Source: Sphingobacterium sp. BN32
Lineage (GTDB): Bacteria; Bacteroidota; Bacteroidia; Sphingobacteriales; Sphingobacteriaceae
Assembly: GCF_030503615.1 (NCBI RefSeq)
Contig: NZ_CP129963.1
Coordinates: 3,286,001-3,350,000, forward strand
DNA length: 64,000 nucleotides
Reading direction: 5' to 3'
This document shows positions 8,646 through 18,589 of this stretch, in pieces. The position numbers were made by a program, and so were the translations under genes. Within the stretch, counting starts at the first letter, position 1; each line of letters starts with the position of its first letter. The notes beneath the pieces were generated by a model. That model saw only the letters and a list, made by a program, of their open reading frames with translations, was not told the origin of the DNA and did no database searches.

Positions 8646-9845
8646 TTATATAGTACCCACTACCACCTTACGAGCAGCTGGCTTTTTAACTACGTCTAAT
8701 TCTTCTTTATGCTTCAACTCTTCAATGTTACGGCTCACACTTAGGATAATCCCTAAGGCCACACTCGTAAACAAAATCGACGTTCCTCCCATACTGACCA
8801 AGGGTAATGGAACACCCGTTACCGGGCCAAGCCCTACCGCAACAGCCATATTGGCCAACGCCTGTATCGTCAAACTGAAGCCCAAGCCTGCTGCCAAAAA
8901 GGCCCCGAAGGCTCGCGGACTTAAAGTCACGATTCGGATGCATCGATACATCAAGGCAATATATAGGAACAGCAATACTGCACCTCCTATCGTGCCATAC
9001 TCTTCAATAATAATCGCGAAGATGAAATCCGAATATGGGTGAGGCAATACGTTACGTTGAACTGAATTACCGATACCTTTTCCGAACATCTCTCCTGTTG
9101 CAATTGCAATCTTCGCGTTGTTCGCCTGGAAGTTTTTATCCTCCTGAAATGAACCTTTCGACTCATGAACCTCCTCCGTTTGGAAGAAACCCTGAATACG
9201 ACTAATATAGGTACCGCGACGTGGTCCTAATAGCATAACCAGTGTCAGCAACACCGCTCCGCCCAGACATACCACTGCAATCTGTTTAAAGTCGATACGC
9301 CCAATCATCAGCAATAGAACACTTACACCAAACAGCATCAATGCGGTCGATAAGTTTGCTAAGGCAATTAATACGAATACCGCACAAACGGCGCCCATGA
9401 TAGGGATGAACGACTTTTTAACGTCTTTAATTTCTTCCTGCTTTCTCGACAGCATACGCGCCAAGAAAGTAATCAAGGCAAGTTTTGCTAAATCCGACGT
9501 TTGGAAGGTCTGATTAATGATCGGAATAGTCAACCAACGACTCGCCTCATTCACCTTGCTACCAAACATCAACGTGTAAAGCAACAATGGAATCGTGATC
9601 AACATCAACAGTTTGGATATTCCAGCATAATAGCGGTAATCTAACTTGTGCGATAAGTACATTAATCCTAAGCCCGCCACAACGATAAAAAGGTGCTTGA
9701 ACAGATACATCTCGGTACCTTTGCCTTCTTTATAAGCCAAAGTACCTACAGAACTGTAAACTGCTAGTAGTGACCAAATGGATAACAAGATCACAATGAT
9801 CCAGATCCACTTATCGCCTTTTAGTTTAGAAAAAATGTATTCCAT
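8646..9845 (-). CDS. ftsW: SEDS-family cell-division protein FtsW
   Basis: A polytopic membrane protein of 399 residues with about ten hydrophobic segments and the SEDS signature regions, including the IIEEYGTIGG loop and the MAVAVGLGPVTGVPLPLVSMGGTS stretch read in two parts (GLGPVTGVPLP, then LVSMGGTS). SEDS proteins polymerise glycan strands and work with a class B PBP, here probably the PASTA-containing PBP encoded four genes upstream. Location in the dcw cluster favours FtsW over RodA. The basic C-terminal tail is cytoplasmic. Confidence 0.93.
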   Translation of the reverse strand: MEYIFSKLKGDKWIWIIVILLSIWSLLAVYSSVGTLAYKEGKGTEMYLFKHLFIVVAGLGLMYLSHKLDYRYYAGISKLLMLITIPLLLYTLMFGSKVNEASRWLTIPIINQTFQTSDLAKLALITFLARMLSRKQEEIKDVKKSFIPIMGAVCAVFVLIALANLSTALMLFGVSVLLLMIGRIDFKQIAVVCLGGAVLLTLVMLLGPRRGTYISRIQGFFQTEEVHESKGSFQEDKNFQANNAKIAIATGEMFGKGIGNSVQRNVLPHPYSDFIFAIIIEEYGTIGGAVLLFLYIALMYRCIRIVTLSPRAFGAFLAAGLGFSLTIQALANMAVAVGLGPVTGVPLPLVSMGGTSILFTSVALGIILSVSRNIEELKHKEELDVVKKPAARKVVVGTI

Positions 9846-9862
9846 AGATCCCCCTTCTATTT

Positions 9863-11236
9863 TTATAAAGCCATTACAGCTTCCTTAAATTTATCACCAC
9901 GCTCTTCGTAGTTCTTGAACCAATCAAAGCTTGCACAAGCAGGCGACAACAAGACTGTATCTCCTTTTTTCGCAAGATGAGAAGCAATCTGAACCGCATC
10001 AGACATCGACGCTGAATTAACGATCACATCCGTATCATCCTCAAAAGCCTCATGAATGCGACCAGTATCTTTACCAATACAGATAATCGCTTTTACCTTT
10101 GACTTTACTAAATCGCGCAACATATCGTAATCATTGCCTTTATCCACACCACCCATAATCAAAACGATGTCTGTAGAGAAACTCTCCAAGGCATACCATA
10201 CCGAGTTTACGTTTGTTGCCTTTGAATCATTGATATAATTCACGCCACCAACGCTAGCCACATGCTCTAGTCTGTGTTCAATATTTACAAAGGATCCCAT
10301 ACTCTCCTTCATCGACTGATTGCGCAATTCTTGAACTTTTGCAATCAATCCCGCCGCACTGTTATTGTAAACATTGTGCTTGCCCTGTAACGATAATTCT
10401 TCAATATTCATGGTAAAAACTTCTCTATTAGGTACTAAAATGTTCAAATTGTTCTCCGCATCAACAAAAGCCCCCTGAGTCAATGCTTGATCCTGTGTAA
10501 ATGGCAAATGAATAGCCTTTGTAGGATGCTTATCCAATGCCGCTACTGTTTCCGGATCATCTAAACAGTAAATGAAGTAATCCGTCTCGCGTTGGTTCTG
10601 CAGCATTCTAAATTTAGAAGCCACATAATTCTCCATCTTATAGTCGTAGCGATCTAAATGATCGGGCGTAATATTTAAGATGACAGCGACATCTGCACGG
10701 AAATGATACATATCATCCAACATAAAGCTGGAAATCTCCAATACATAACAGGCATGCGGATCGCGAGCTACTTGTAAAGCGAAACTGTTACCGATATTTC
10801 CTGCCAAGCCAACATCCAATCCTGCATTTTTCAACAGCGTATAAGTTAGCATGGTGGTTGTCGTCTTGCCGTTAGAACCCGTAATGCAATATAATTTTGC
10901 ATCGGTGTATTGCGCAGCAAACTCAATCTCCGAGATCAATGGCTTATTTAAAGAACGTAACTGTTTGATCAATGGAGCCTTCTCCGGAATACCCGGGCTC
11001 TTCACTAGCAAATCAGCATTCAATATCAGTTCCTCACTGTGCTTACCCTCTTCAAAAGAGATTTGCTCTTTTTCCAAGATCTGCTTGTAAGAATCAGCGA
11101 TCTGCCCCATATCGGAAACAAATACATCAAAACCCTTATCCTTACCTAAAATTGCAGCCCCTACGCCACTCTCGCCCGCACCTAGGATTACTAGGCGGCC
11201 AGATTGTGGATAATAGGTATGTGCTATATTTGACAT
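9863..11236 (-). CDS. murD: UDP-N-acetylmuramoyl-L-alanine-D-glutamate ligase
   Basis: Adds D-Glu to UDP-MurNAc-L-Ala. The N-terminal LVILGAGESGVGAAIL binds the uridine part, TGSNGKTTTTM is the ATP P-loop (near residue 120), and HRLEHVASVGGVNYINDSK marks the central/C-terminal boundary. Its 457 residues are of normal length. It lies between mraY (10-base gap) and ftsW. Confidence 0.96.
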   Translation of the reverse strand: MSNIAHTYYPQSGRLVILGAGESGVGAAILGKDKGFDVFVSDMGQIADSYKQILEKEQISFEEGKHSEELILNADLLVKSPGIPEKAPLIKQLRSLNKPLISEIEFAAQYTDAKLYCITGSNGKTTTTMLTYTLLKNAGLDVGLAGNIGNSFALQVARDPHACYVLEISSFMLDDMYHFRADVAVILNITPDHLDRYDYKMENYVASKFRMLQNQRETDYFIYCLDDPETVAALDKHPTKAIHLPFTQDQALTQGAFVDAENNLNILVPNREVFTMNIEELSLQGKHNVYNNSAAGLIAKVQELRNQSMKESMGSFVNIEHRLEHVASVGGVNYINDSKATNVNSVWYALESFSTDIVLIMGGVDKGNDYDMLRDLVKSKVKAIICIGKDTGRIHEAFEDDTDVIVNSASMSDAVQIASHLAKKGDTVLLSPACASFDWFKNYEERGDKFKEAVMAL

Positions 11237-11246
11237 CTCTTTATTT

Positions 11247-12491
11247 TTATCTAACTTTCAACGTAACTATGGTCAAAATCGCCAGGATAATCGACAGAAT
11301 AACAAACCGCGTCACGATCTTCGATTCATGATATCCTTTCTTTTGGTAGTGGTGATGTAATGGCGACATCAAAAAGATACGTCTGCCCTCACCGTATTTC
11401 TTCTTCGTGAATTTGAAATAAGACACCTGAAGAATCACCGATAGATTCTCGATTAAGAAAACCCCACATAATACCGGAATCAACAGCTCCTTACGGATCA
11501 AGATTGCAAAAGCCGCAATTATACCGCCGATGGCCAAACTTCCTGTATCGCCCATGAACACCTGCGCAGGATAAGCATTGTACCAAAGGAAGCCTGTACA
11601 TGCACCGATAAAAGCACCAGCAAAAATTACCAGCTCACTCGAGTTCGGGATATACATGATATTCAGGTAATCCGAGAAAATGATGTTACCGGATACATAG
11701 GCTAAAATCGCCAGGGTAATCCCCATAATTGCCGAGGTTCCCGTCGCTAGCCCATCTATCCCGTCCGTTATATTGGCACCGTTCGAAACCGCCGTAACAA
11801 TAAAGACCACGACTACCAAGAAAACCATAAAAGTGACCCAAGGGTTATTCACGCCCAAAAAGTCTAAGACTTTCGAATAGTCAAACTCATTATTCTTATA
11901 AAAAGGAATATTCGTCTTGGTCGACTTTACATTTTCTGCATATATCTTTTCGCCTGTTGAGGGGTTGATAACCACTTCAACTGGTTTGGAAGAAGTCGGG
12001 TTGGTCACTTGCTGACGAACCACGATGTCCGGATGGAAGTACATTGTAATCGCAATCAAAACTCCTAAACCAATCTGACCGATCACTTTAAAACGGCCCG
12101 CTAATCCTTCTTTATTCTTACGGAATACTTTGATGTAATCATCTAAGAATCCAATGGCACCCATCCATACGGTTGTGATGATCATTAAGATGACATAGAT
12201 ATTATCCAGCTTCGCGAACAGTAAGGTTGGAATCAGGATACCAGCGATAATGATCAATCCACCCATCGTTGGTGTTCCTTGCTTCTTCTTCTCGCCTTCC
12301 AAACCTAAATCGCGAATTGTTTCGCCTACTTGCTTCTGATGAAGCAAACGAATCAAACGACTACCGAATACCGTCGTAATAATTAACGAAACAATAACTG
12401 CCATGGCCGTCCGGAATGAGATATACTGGAACAATCCAGCTCCCGGAATATGAACATGTTCATTAAGCCAAGTAAATAAATAATATAACAT
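11247..12491 (-). CDS. mraY: Phospho-N-acetylmuramoyl-pentapeptide-transferase
   Basis: Makes lipid I from UDP-MurNAc-pentapeptide and undecaprenyl phosphate. The catalytic DD is in GFLDDYIKV, other signatures are [15 protein letters not shown] and FMGDTGSLA, and the HHH motif is in [15 protein letters not shown]. About ten membrane segments are predicted. The protein is 414 residues, longer than the 360 of E. coli. The extra residues form a polar loop after [14 protein letters not shown] that should face the periplasm, a feature usual in Bacteroidota. No murF lies between murE and mraY, where many phyla keep it. Confidence 0.97.
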   Translation of the reverse strand: MLYYLFTWLNEHVHIPGAGLFQYISFRTAMAVIVSLIITTVFGSRLIRLLHQKQVGETIRDLGLEGEKKKQGTPTMGGLIIIAGILIPTLLFAKLDNIYVILMIITTVWMGAIGFLDDYIKVFRKNKEGLAGRFKVIGQIGLGVLIAITMYFHPDIVVRQQVTNPTSSKPVEVVINPSTGEKIYAENVKSTKTNIPFYKNNEFDYSKVLDFLGVNNPWVTFMVFLVVVVFIVTAVSNGANITDGIDGLATGTSAIMGITLAILAYVSGNIIFSDYLNIMYIPNSSELVIFAGAFIGACTGFLWYNAYPAQVFMGDTGSLAIGGIIAAFAILIRKELLIPVLCGVFLIENLSVILQVSYFKFTKKKYGEGRRIFLMSPLHHHYQKKGYHESKIVTRFVILSIILAILTIVTLKVR

Positions 12492-12496
12492 CCTCT

Positions 12497-13969
12497 CTAA
12501 TTGATCTCGTTAAATATATTTTCTAATTCCTCACGGTCGTCAAAGTGATTCTTCACGCCATTGATCTCTTGATATTTCTCGTGTCCTTTGCCCGCAACGA
12601 GGATAACATCTCCCGGTTGTGCTAAGTGAACCGCCGCGCGAATTGCTTCTCTTCGGTCGGTTATCGAGAATACATTTTTCTTCTTCTCCGCCGGTAAGCC
12701 CGCTTCCATATCTCTGATAATCTGTACCGGATCTTCCGAACGTGGATTATCCGATGTCAAAATCACCTTGTCGCTCATTCGAGCAGCAACTTCCGCCATC
12801 TCCGGGCGCTTTGTTTTATCGCGATCGCCCCCACAGCCTAATACCGTCAATACCTGTTGACCTTGCTTTCTCAAATCAAGAATCGTCTCCAGTACATTCT
12901 CTACTGCATCCGGTGTATGTGCATAATCCACGATAGCCACAATCCCATTGTTCGAACGAACGGTTTCAAAACGTCCCTCTGCACCAGAAATCTCGCTCAA
13001 AGCCGTTAGAACCTTCATGGTTTCTTGTTCCAATAAAATGGCAGCACCGTAAACCGCTAACAAGTTGTAGGCATTGAAATGCCCAACCAACTTCACCCAT
13101 AGCTCCTGGCTGTCAATCTGCAACAACATGCCATCTAAATGACTCTCCAAAATCTTAGCCTTGAAATCAGCCATCTGATGCAGACCGTAAGTTTTACGAT
13201 GTGCAAATGTATTTTGAAGCATCACGACGCCATTCTTATCATCGATGTTGGTCAATGCGAAAGCATAGCGATCTAAGTCGTCAAAGAATTTCTTCTTTGC
13301 CTTAATATAGTTGGCAAAAGTGCCGTGAAAATCTAAGTGATCGTGCGTGATATTTGTGAAAATTCCACCCGCAAAGCGCAATCCTGCAATACGTTGTTGA
13401 ACAACCGCATGCGAACTCACCTCCATGAAACAATAGTCGCAGCCATCATCCAGCATCTCGCGCAATAATGCGTTCAGAGAGATAGGATCTGGTGTGGTAT
13501 GTGTAGCAGGAACAATGCGATCGCCGATCTGATTTTGAACCGTTGATAACAAGCCTACATGATAACCCAGCTTCGTGAACAGGTTGAACAACAAAGTTGC
13601 CACCGTCGTCTTGCCATTCGTACCTGTAACCCCAACTAATTTTAAATCTTTGGACGGGTTGCCATAAAAATTCGCCGCAAAAACGCCTAATGCAAAGGAA
13701 GAATCATCAACCAATATATAAGTTACTCCTTCGGCAATTTCCGCAGGATATTCTTCCAATAACACTACACTTGCGCCTAACTCAACAGCCTTTGCGATAA
13801 ACAAATGACCATCGGTTTGATGCCCTCGAACTGCTACAAAAGCTGAACCTGCCTGTGCTTTTCTTGAGTCCAGACATACCGAAGTCACCGCTGTATCGAG
13901 CGAGCCTTGGTAATCCTTTACCGGGATAGCATGTAACAATTCTTTTAACAACATATTAGTGTAATTCAA
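12497..13969 (-). CDS. murE: UDP-N-acetylmuramoyl-L-alanyl-D-glutamate-2,6-diaminopimelate ligase
   Basis: Adds the third stem-peptide residue. The P-loop [14 protein letters not shown] (about residue 115) and the carbamylated-Lys region (MEVSSHAV onward) are present. The substrate-specificity motif reads DNPR (residues 407-410, in SDNPRSEDP), which in this family marks meso-diaminopimelate rather than lysine, so the peptidoglycan should be the DAP type. It is 490 residues long and starts 14 bases inside the end of the PBP gene, which suggests translational coupling. Confidence 0.96.
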   Translation of the reverse strand: MNYTNMLLKELLHAIPVKDYQGSLDTAVTSVCLDSRKAQAGSAFVAVRGHQTDGHLFIAKAVELGASVVLLEEYPAEIAEGVTYILVDDSSFALGVFAANFYGNPSKDLKLVGVTGTNGKTTVATLLFNLFTKLGYHVGLLSTVQNQIGDRIVPATHTTPDPISLNALLREMLDDGCDYCFMEVSSHAVVQQRIAGLRFAGGIFTNITHDHLDFHGTFANYIKAKKKFFDDLDRYAFALTNIDDKNGVVMLQNTFAHRKTYGLHQMADFKAKILESHLDGMLLQIDSQELWVKLVGHFNAYNLLAVYGAAILLEQETMKVLTALSEISGAEGRFETVRSNNGIVAIVDYAHTPDAVENVLETILDLRKQGQQVLTVLGCGGDRDKTKRPEMAEVAARMSDKVILTSDNPRSEDPVQIIRDMEAGLPAEKKKNVFSITDRREAIRAAVHLAQPGDVILVAGKGHEKYQEINGVKNHFDDREELENIFNEIN

Positions 13970-16082
13970 TTAACACCTTAGTACCCGACTTCAAACGCTG
14001 TCCGGCAGCTAATGATTGATTAAAAACTTTTCCTTTTCCACGTACAGTGGTCTTGAAGCCTGCATTCTCCATCGCAAAGATGGCATCTACCAAGCCCATA
14101 CCTTTGACATCCGGAACAACACCTTCTTTAAACTCTGCGCTCGTAAATGGCAGGGCATTCGTGCTGTTCGCTCCTGAATCCGATTGCACGATCGCATTCC
14201 AATTCACGGATTGAATACCCAACAGCTGGTAAACCTTTGCGGTAGCATCCTTCGAACCTTTCAATGTATATGGAACTTTAGTCCCTTTGAAATTTACTTG
14301 GCGCTTATCTAATGTACTATGCAACGACAGGTCGTTCGCATAAACCATGTCCGCTAACTCGCGAAACACCGGACCGGCAACAGACCCTCCGTAATAACCA
14401 TTTCTAGGGTTTCGGATAACGACGATCATCGAGTACTTCGGATTTTCCGCAGGGAAATAACCCACGAAGGATGATTGATAGCGACGAGCGCCATATCCTC
14501 TCGATCCGTCTGCCATCTGTGCAGTACCTGTTTTACCTGCCGAACTGTACAAAGGGCTACGCAAGCGCTTACCTGTTCCTTCTGTCATCACCCCTTCCAT
14601 CATCTTCTGCATCTTGCGGATAGCATCTTCTGAAGCCATTTGTTTATTGATAACGCGAGCATCAAACTTGCGCACCGTATTCCCCAAATGTTGAATTTCC
14701 TTAACAAACAAAGGAGCTAATAAACGTCCATTGTTCGCTACACCATTCACCAATGTCAAAGTCTGTAACGGAGTCAATTTTAATTCGTAACCATAAGCCA
14801 TCTGCACCAAAGACAACTTGCTCCATGAGCGGCTATCCGGCATCTTAACCCAAGGCTTGCCTTCTCCAGGAATCTGCAAGCCTAGTGGATCATTTAAGCC
14901 CCACTTATGCAGTTTACCAGTATATTTTGCAGGGTTGCTACCATAATGCTGATTAATCAACTTGGCAACACCCACATTCGATGACTCTTCGAACGCTTCT
15001 TTTGCGGTTACTCTAGATTTCTTCGGCGGATGCGAATCGCGAATCGTATGGCTCGGCACTTTGTAGGTACCATTGCCAATATCAACAATCGTATTCGTGT
15101 CGATAACCCCATCATCCAAAGCCACTAAGTAAGATGCAATCTTAAATGTTGAGCCTGGATCCGCACCTTGCGCGATCGCATAGTTAAATTTTTCTCTATA
15201 AACGCCTTCAGTATCACGTGTGAAATTGGCAATCGCACGAACTTCACCGGTATTCACTTCCATTAGGATCACACAGCCGTTATCCGCATTGCTTTGGATC
15301 AATTGTTTCTCCAATGCGCGCTGCGCCATATCCTGCATGTTAACATCGATGGTCGCGATAATATCCGAACCGTCGGTCGGAGCAACTTCCATCTCTCTGT
15401 TCACCGGTATCCAAACACCACCTGCAATACGCTGCATTAATTGTACACCACTACGTCCTTCGATATAATCTCCGAATGCACCCTCTAAGCCCACACGAAC
15501 GGTATCGCCTTTGGTATTTTTATAACCTATGGTACGAGCCGCAAGATTAGTAAACGGCAAAATGCGCTTGTTCTCGCGCACCGCTATCAAACTACTGGAA
15601 TAGCGTTTCTTATTTTCTTTAAACCCTTTTAATAAAGGAAATTGCTTCAATGCCTTTAACTGTTGATGCGAGACCGCTCGCTTAATCAACATGTAGCGCT
15701 GTTTCTTGGCACGCGCTTCTTTCAGTTGACCCAAGTATTGTCTAGACGACTTATCACCGAAGAATTTCGCCAATTGAATAGCCAAAGAGTCGACACGAGC
15801 ATTGAATACATCGTTCTCCTCTGCAGGAATCGCCATTGCATCAAATCGAATGTCGTATTCAGGTACTGAGGTCGCTAATAAGCTGCCGTCGTTTGAATAA
15901 ATATTTCCACGAGCCGCTTCAACAACACGCTCGCGAATAGTCAAACTATCAGCGATTGCTCTCCAACGGTCACCATCCACATACTGTAAATGCAAGAGCT
16001 TTCCGAAAACCAATAGGGCACCAAATACCATTAGCCCGAACGCCAGGTACACCCTAATCAATATGGATTTCCTAATATTCAT
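13956..16082 (-). CDS. ftsI: Class B penicillin-binding protein with C-terminal PASTA domain (FtsI/SpoVD-like)
   Basis: Transpeptidase that cross-links septal peptidoglycan. It has a short cytoplasmic tail and one membrane segment (about 11-33), a pedestal/dimerisation region, and a transpeptidase domain with the active-site Ser in STFK (311-314), SSN at 367-369 and KTG at 517-519. Residues 645-708 form a PASTA domain (GVVPDVKGMGLVDAIFAM), absent from E. coli FtsI but usual in Bacteroidota and SpoVD-like proteins. Flanked by the FtsL-like gene and murE, it is the divisome PBP. Confidence 0.94.
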   Translation of the reverse strand: MNIRKSILIRVYLAFGLMVFGALLVFGKLLHLQYVDGDRWRAIADSLTIRERVVEAARGNIYSNDGSLLATSVPEYDIRFDAMAIPAEENDVFNARVDSLAIQLAKFFGDKSSRQYLGQLKEARAKKQRYMLIKRAVSHQQLKALKQFPLLKGFKENKKRYSSSLIAVRENKRILPFTNLAARTIGYKNTKGDTVRVGLEGAFGDYIEGRSGVQLMQRIAGGVWIPVNREMEVAPTDGSDIIATIDVNMQDMAQRALEKQLIQSNADNGCVILMEVNTGEVRAIANFTRDTEGVYREKFNYAIAQGADPGSTFKIASYLVALDDGVIDTNTIVDIGNGTYKVPSHTIRDSHPPKKSRVTAKEAFEESSNVGVAKLINQHYGSNPAKYTGKLHKWGLNDPLGLQIPGEGKPWVKMPDSRSWSKLSLVQMAYGYELKLTPLQTLTLVNGVANNGRLLAPLFVKEIQHLGNTVRKFDARVINKQMASEDAIRKMQKMMEGVMTEGTGKRLRSPLYSSAGKTGTAQMADGSRGYGARRYQSSFVGYFPAENPKYSMIVVIRNPRNGYYGGSVAGPVFRELADMVYANDLSLHSTLDKRQVNFKGTKVPYTLKGSKDATAKVYQLLGIQSVNWNAIVQSDSGANSTNALPFTSAEFKEGVVPDVKGMGLVDAIFAMENAGFKTTVRGKGKVFNQSLAAGQRLKSGTKVLIELH

Positions 16083-16098
16083 GTAATGGTTCTTGTAT

Positions 16099-16509
16099 TT
16101 ACTGTTTAACTTCTTTTACTACTTGCAATTTGATCGGCGGTTCGGTTCTTTCCTTCAGACCTAGTGTATCCGCACGTTTCGCTATTTCTGTCTGCGTCGT
16201 CAATTTCATCAACTCCGCATTCAACGATTTATAATCCCAACTCAACTCTTTCACCTCTTTCCCTAGGCGGTCGATTCGACGAACCGTGTTCTCCGCAAGG
16301 TGTCGGTTTGATATGTAAAGCAAACCCAACAAGGCCAAAAAAGCCACGAACGGTAGGTTCTTGGCAACGAGATAAGTAGAGAGCTTCTTTTGGGAGAAAA
16401 TGGACTTCAGGAAATCTTCCGTCTCTTCAACCTTTTCTTCCAAGGCATCAGACATCTCCTCTTGCACTTCCTCGCTTAGCTCTTTATTTTTTATCGTATT
16501 CCTCGCCAT
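16099..16509 (-). CDS. FtsL-like cell-division protein
   Basis: A 136-residue bitopic protein: an acidic cytoplasmic N-terminus (about 45 residues), one membrane segment (LPFVAFLALLGLLYIS) and a periplasmic coiled-coil (RRIDRLGKEVKELSWDYKSL) of leucine-zipper type. This is the FtsL layout, and the position between rsmH and the class B PBP is the ftsL position. Sequence similarity within FtsL is very low, so the call rests on topology and synteny. The cytoplasmic part is longer than in E. coli FtsL. Confidence 0.85.
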   Translation of the reverse strand: MARNTIKNKELSEEVQEEMSDALEEKVEETEDFLKSIFSQKKLSTYLVAKNLPFVAFLALLGLLYISNRHLAENTVRRIDRLGKEVKELSWDYKSLNAELMKLTTQTEIAKRADTLGLKERTEPPIKLQVVKEVKQ

Positions 16510-16528
16510 TCGCTAGTCTTTGCTTCAA

Positions 16529-17440
16529 TTACACCTTTTCTGCTATACGCAATTTCGCACTGCGCGCCCTGTTGTTTCTCGCCAACTCCTCTTCATTTGC
16601 CACAATAGCCTTCCGGCTGATTACTTTAAATGGTTTGATTTCATTCCCGAAAAAGTCCTTCTCCACCTCTCCTTTGAACTTACCCTTCGCCATGAAATTC
16701 TTAACCAATCTATCTTCTAAAGAATGGTAAGACATCACCACCAATCGTCCGGACTCTTTCAAAACCCCAACCGTCTGCTCCAAGAACTCCTGCAGGGCTT
16801 CTAACTCTTTATTTACCTCGATACGTAAAGCTTGAAATACCTGTGCATGGTATTTATGTTCTTTACCTTTCGGAACTAATTTCTTGATCACCTCTTTTAG
16901 CTCAGCAACCGTATTGATCTCTTGATTTAAGCGAGCAGTAACGATTGTCTTTGCCAAAGTCTTTGCATTGATGATTTCACCATACATCCCGAAGATGCGA
17001 TGCAAATCTTCTTCGGCGTAGGTACGCAATACCTTGCGCGCATCTAAGTCCGAAACCTGATCCATCCGCATATCCAAATCCGCATCAAAGCGAATGGAAA
17101 AACCGCGGTCAGCATCATCGAACTGATGTGAGGAAACGCCTAAATCAGCTAAGATGCCATCAACAGAACGAATCCCCTCTAAACGCAAATAATTTTTTAA
17201 GAACCTAAAGTTTTGATGTATCAACGTAAAACGAGGATCATCCAAAGCATTCTTAACAGCATCCGGATCCTGATCGAACGCGATCAAACGACCCTTTGGC
17301 CCTAAGTGTTTCAATATTTCTTTTGAATGCCCACCTCCACCGAAGGTCACATCCACATAAATCCCGTCTGGTTTTATAGCAAGTGCATCAATACACTCTT
17401 GAAGCATCACTGGTACGTGGTAGCCGATTTCGTTACTCAT
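16529..17440 (-). CDS. rsmH: 16S rRNA (cytosine1402-N4)-methyltransferase
   Basis: RsmH (MraW) methylates N4 of C1402 in 16S rRNA. The SAM-binding VDVTFGGGGHSKEIL, the ILADLGVSSHQFDDADRGFS motif and the C-terminal NNRARSAKLRIAEK are typical. The start is set at ATG 17440 (MSNEIGYHVPVML): it overlaps the mraZ stop by 8 bases and has a strong GGAGGG just upstream inside mraZ. The frame extends nine residues further into mraZ, which is less likely to be translated. The protein is 303 residues. Confidence 0.95.
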   Translation of the reverse strand: MSNEIGYHVPVMLQECIDALAIKPDGIYVDVTFGGGGHSKEILKHLGPKGRLIAFDQDPDAVKNALDDPRFTLIHQNFRFLKNYLRLEGIRSVDGILADLGVSSHQFDDADRGFSIRFDADLDMRMDQVSDLDARKVLRTYAEEDLHRIFGMYGEIINAKTLAKTIVTARLNQEINTVAELKEVIKKLVPKGKEHKYHAQVFQALRIEVNKELEALQEFLEQTVGVLKESGRLVVMSYHSLEDRLVKNFMAKGKFKGEVEKDFFGNEIKPFKVISRKAIVANEEELARNNRARSAKLRIAEKV

Positions 17441-17906
17441 TCTCCAACCCTCCGAAATCAAATCCACCCATAACGTCTTCCGCTAAAGCAGCAAAATCAT
17501 CACCCATATCTGCATCCATAATCGCATCGTATTCTGCTTTCGACCACACTTCAATCTTATCAAACTGACATGCCAGAACAACATCCGCTTGAATACCCGC
17601 GTATTCTAACAAACCCTTCGGCAACAACACACGGCCTGCAGAGTCCAAAGACAATTCCGTTGCACCACGCATAAATTGACGAATGAAGTTTCTGTTCTTC
17701 GCATTATATTGGTTCAGCTTCGACAGCTGCGCCATCTTCTTATTCCATTCATCTCTTGTGTAAATCACCAAATTCTTCTCAAAACCTCGGTTCACGACAA
17801 GCCCTTCCCTCTCCGCTTCCGGCAGCTGCCGTTTAAGCGAAGCTGGAACCACCATTCTTCCCTTGGTGTCTAGCTTACATTCGAATTCTCCGATTAATTG
17901 ATTCAT
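17433..17906 (-). CDS. mraZ: Transcriptional regulator MraZ
   Basis: A 157-residue protein with two SpoVT-AbrB half-domains, each with the DxxGR core: LDTKGRMVVP near residue 14 and LDSAGRVLLP in the second. MraZ forms rings that bind TGGG-type direct repeats upstream of its own operon and repress it in E. coli. Here three in-phase repeats lie 45-74 bases upstream of the start. The C-terminus is a Gly/Asp-rich tail of about 25 residues beyond the core (FDFGGLENE at the end). Confidence 0.95.
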   Translation of the reverse strand: MNQLIGEFECKLDTKGRMVVPASLKRQLPEAEREGLVVNRGFEKNLVIYTRDEWNKKMAQLSKLNQYNAKNRNFIRQFMRGATELSLDSAGRVLLPKGLLEYAGIQADVVLACQFDKIEVWSKAEYDAIMDADMGDDFAALAEDVMGGFDFGGLENE

Positions 17907-17950
17907 TCAGTATACGTCTACACTAATTTTAATGTAAAAGTAGACACTTT

Positions 17951-17980
17951 CCCCCACAATCTCCCACAATCCCCCACAAA
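17951..17980 (-). promoter_or_regulatory. Putative MraZ operator: three tandem decamers
   Basis: On the minus strand the three adjacent 10-mers are two nearly identical ATTGTGGGGG-type units and one ATTGTGGGAG-type unit. This gives TGGGG, TGGGA, TGGGG spaced exactly 10 bases apart, the geometry reported for E. coli MraZ sites (TGGGN with 5-nt spacers). They lie upstream of mraZ. A weak -7 like TACTTTTA (17935-17942) lies between the repeats and the start. Confidence 0.7.
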
Positions 17981-18199
17981 AAAGTTTTCCACATCATGAT
18001 ACGACTACAAAAACAGCCTCTAACGCAACAAAATCAAAGGATTATATTGAATTACAATAAATTAAAAAATGTATCAAATCGATTGAAAACCATCGATTAA
18101 GGAAAGGATATTGGAGGCTTTTCCATAAAAAACTAAGGAAATAAGATCAAAGTGGTTGAAAGTGGGAGAAGAAAAGACAAGCTCAAGTCAATGCCATTC

Positions 18200-18476
18200 T
18201 AAACCCCTTTCAAACCCAATTCAAACCCCAATCAAACCCGCTCTGGAGCGGGTTTGATTGGGGTTTGAATTGGGTAGTATTTAGTAGTTAGTAGTTAGTA
18301 GTTAGACCTAGGGCGGTTATTAGGTTTTAGAGATTAGACTTTGTCTTGAACCAGGAAAGAAAGGATGTAATGATTGACAGGATATTTGGCATACAGTATT
18401 AACGGGTGGAGACATAATGGTCGCTATAGGTCTTTATACTAAGTACTAACTACTAAATCCTTCCTTTCTTGGTTCA
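18200..18476. repeat. Composite palindromic repeat, copy A
   Basis: Modules in order: a 21-mer (18200-18220) also found inverted in copy C; a long CAAACCC palindrome (18215-18274); 3.6 tandem copies of TTAGTAG (18281-18305); a TGAACCAGGAAA arm (18347-18387); a 35-bp block identical to copy C (18422-18456); and an inverted TGAACCAAGAAAGGAAGGAT arm (18457-18476). TTAGTAGTTAGTA (18281-18293) is matched by TACTAACTACTAA (18444-18456). No ORF is present. Confidence 0.85.
18215..18274. repeat. Perfect 29-bp inverted repeat with 2-base centre
   Basis: Left arm 18215-18243 starts CCCAATTCAAACCCC, right arm 18246-18274 ends GGGGTTTGAATTGGG. The centre is TG (18244-18245). It is long enough to extrude as a cruciform or form a very stable RNA hairpin. 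Confidence 0.95.
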
Positions 18477-18555
18477 AGACATCCCCCTTCCACAACCAAA
18501 AAAGCGCTCCTTCCTTCTACCTAAAATCCAATTCTTTATTTTAATATAAATCCGA

Positions 18556-18563
18556 TAATTTTG
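18556..18563 (+). promoter_or_regulatory. Putative aspS -7 element
   Basis: TAATTTTG fits TAnnTTTG exactly and lies 27 bases before the aspS ATG. No good -33 TTTG is seen (TTTA at 18535-18538 is nearest). Confidence 0.45.
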
Positions 18564-18589
18564 TCCTTCTATAATAAAGACAGTAAATC

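Larger units (their letters stand above)
17907..18589. other. Divergent mraZ/aspS intergenic region
   Basis: A 683-base gap with no credible ORF. From left to right it holds the MraZ decamers, a TTTTCCACAT decamer (17985-17994), an AT-rich stretch to about 18180, repeat element A (18200-18476), and the aspS promoter area. Confidence 0.8.

Noticed and set aside
8728..8943. 71-codon ORF overlapping ftsW on the same strand in another frame
   Set aside because: It is a frame shadow inside a well supported membrane protein gene.
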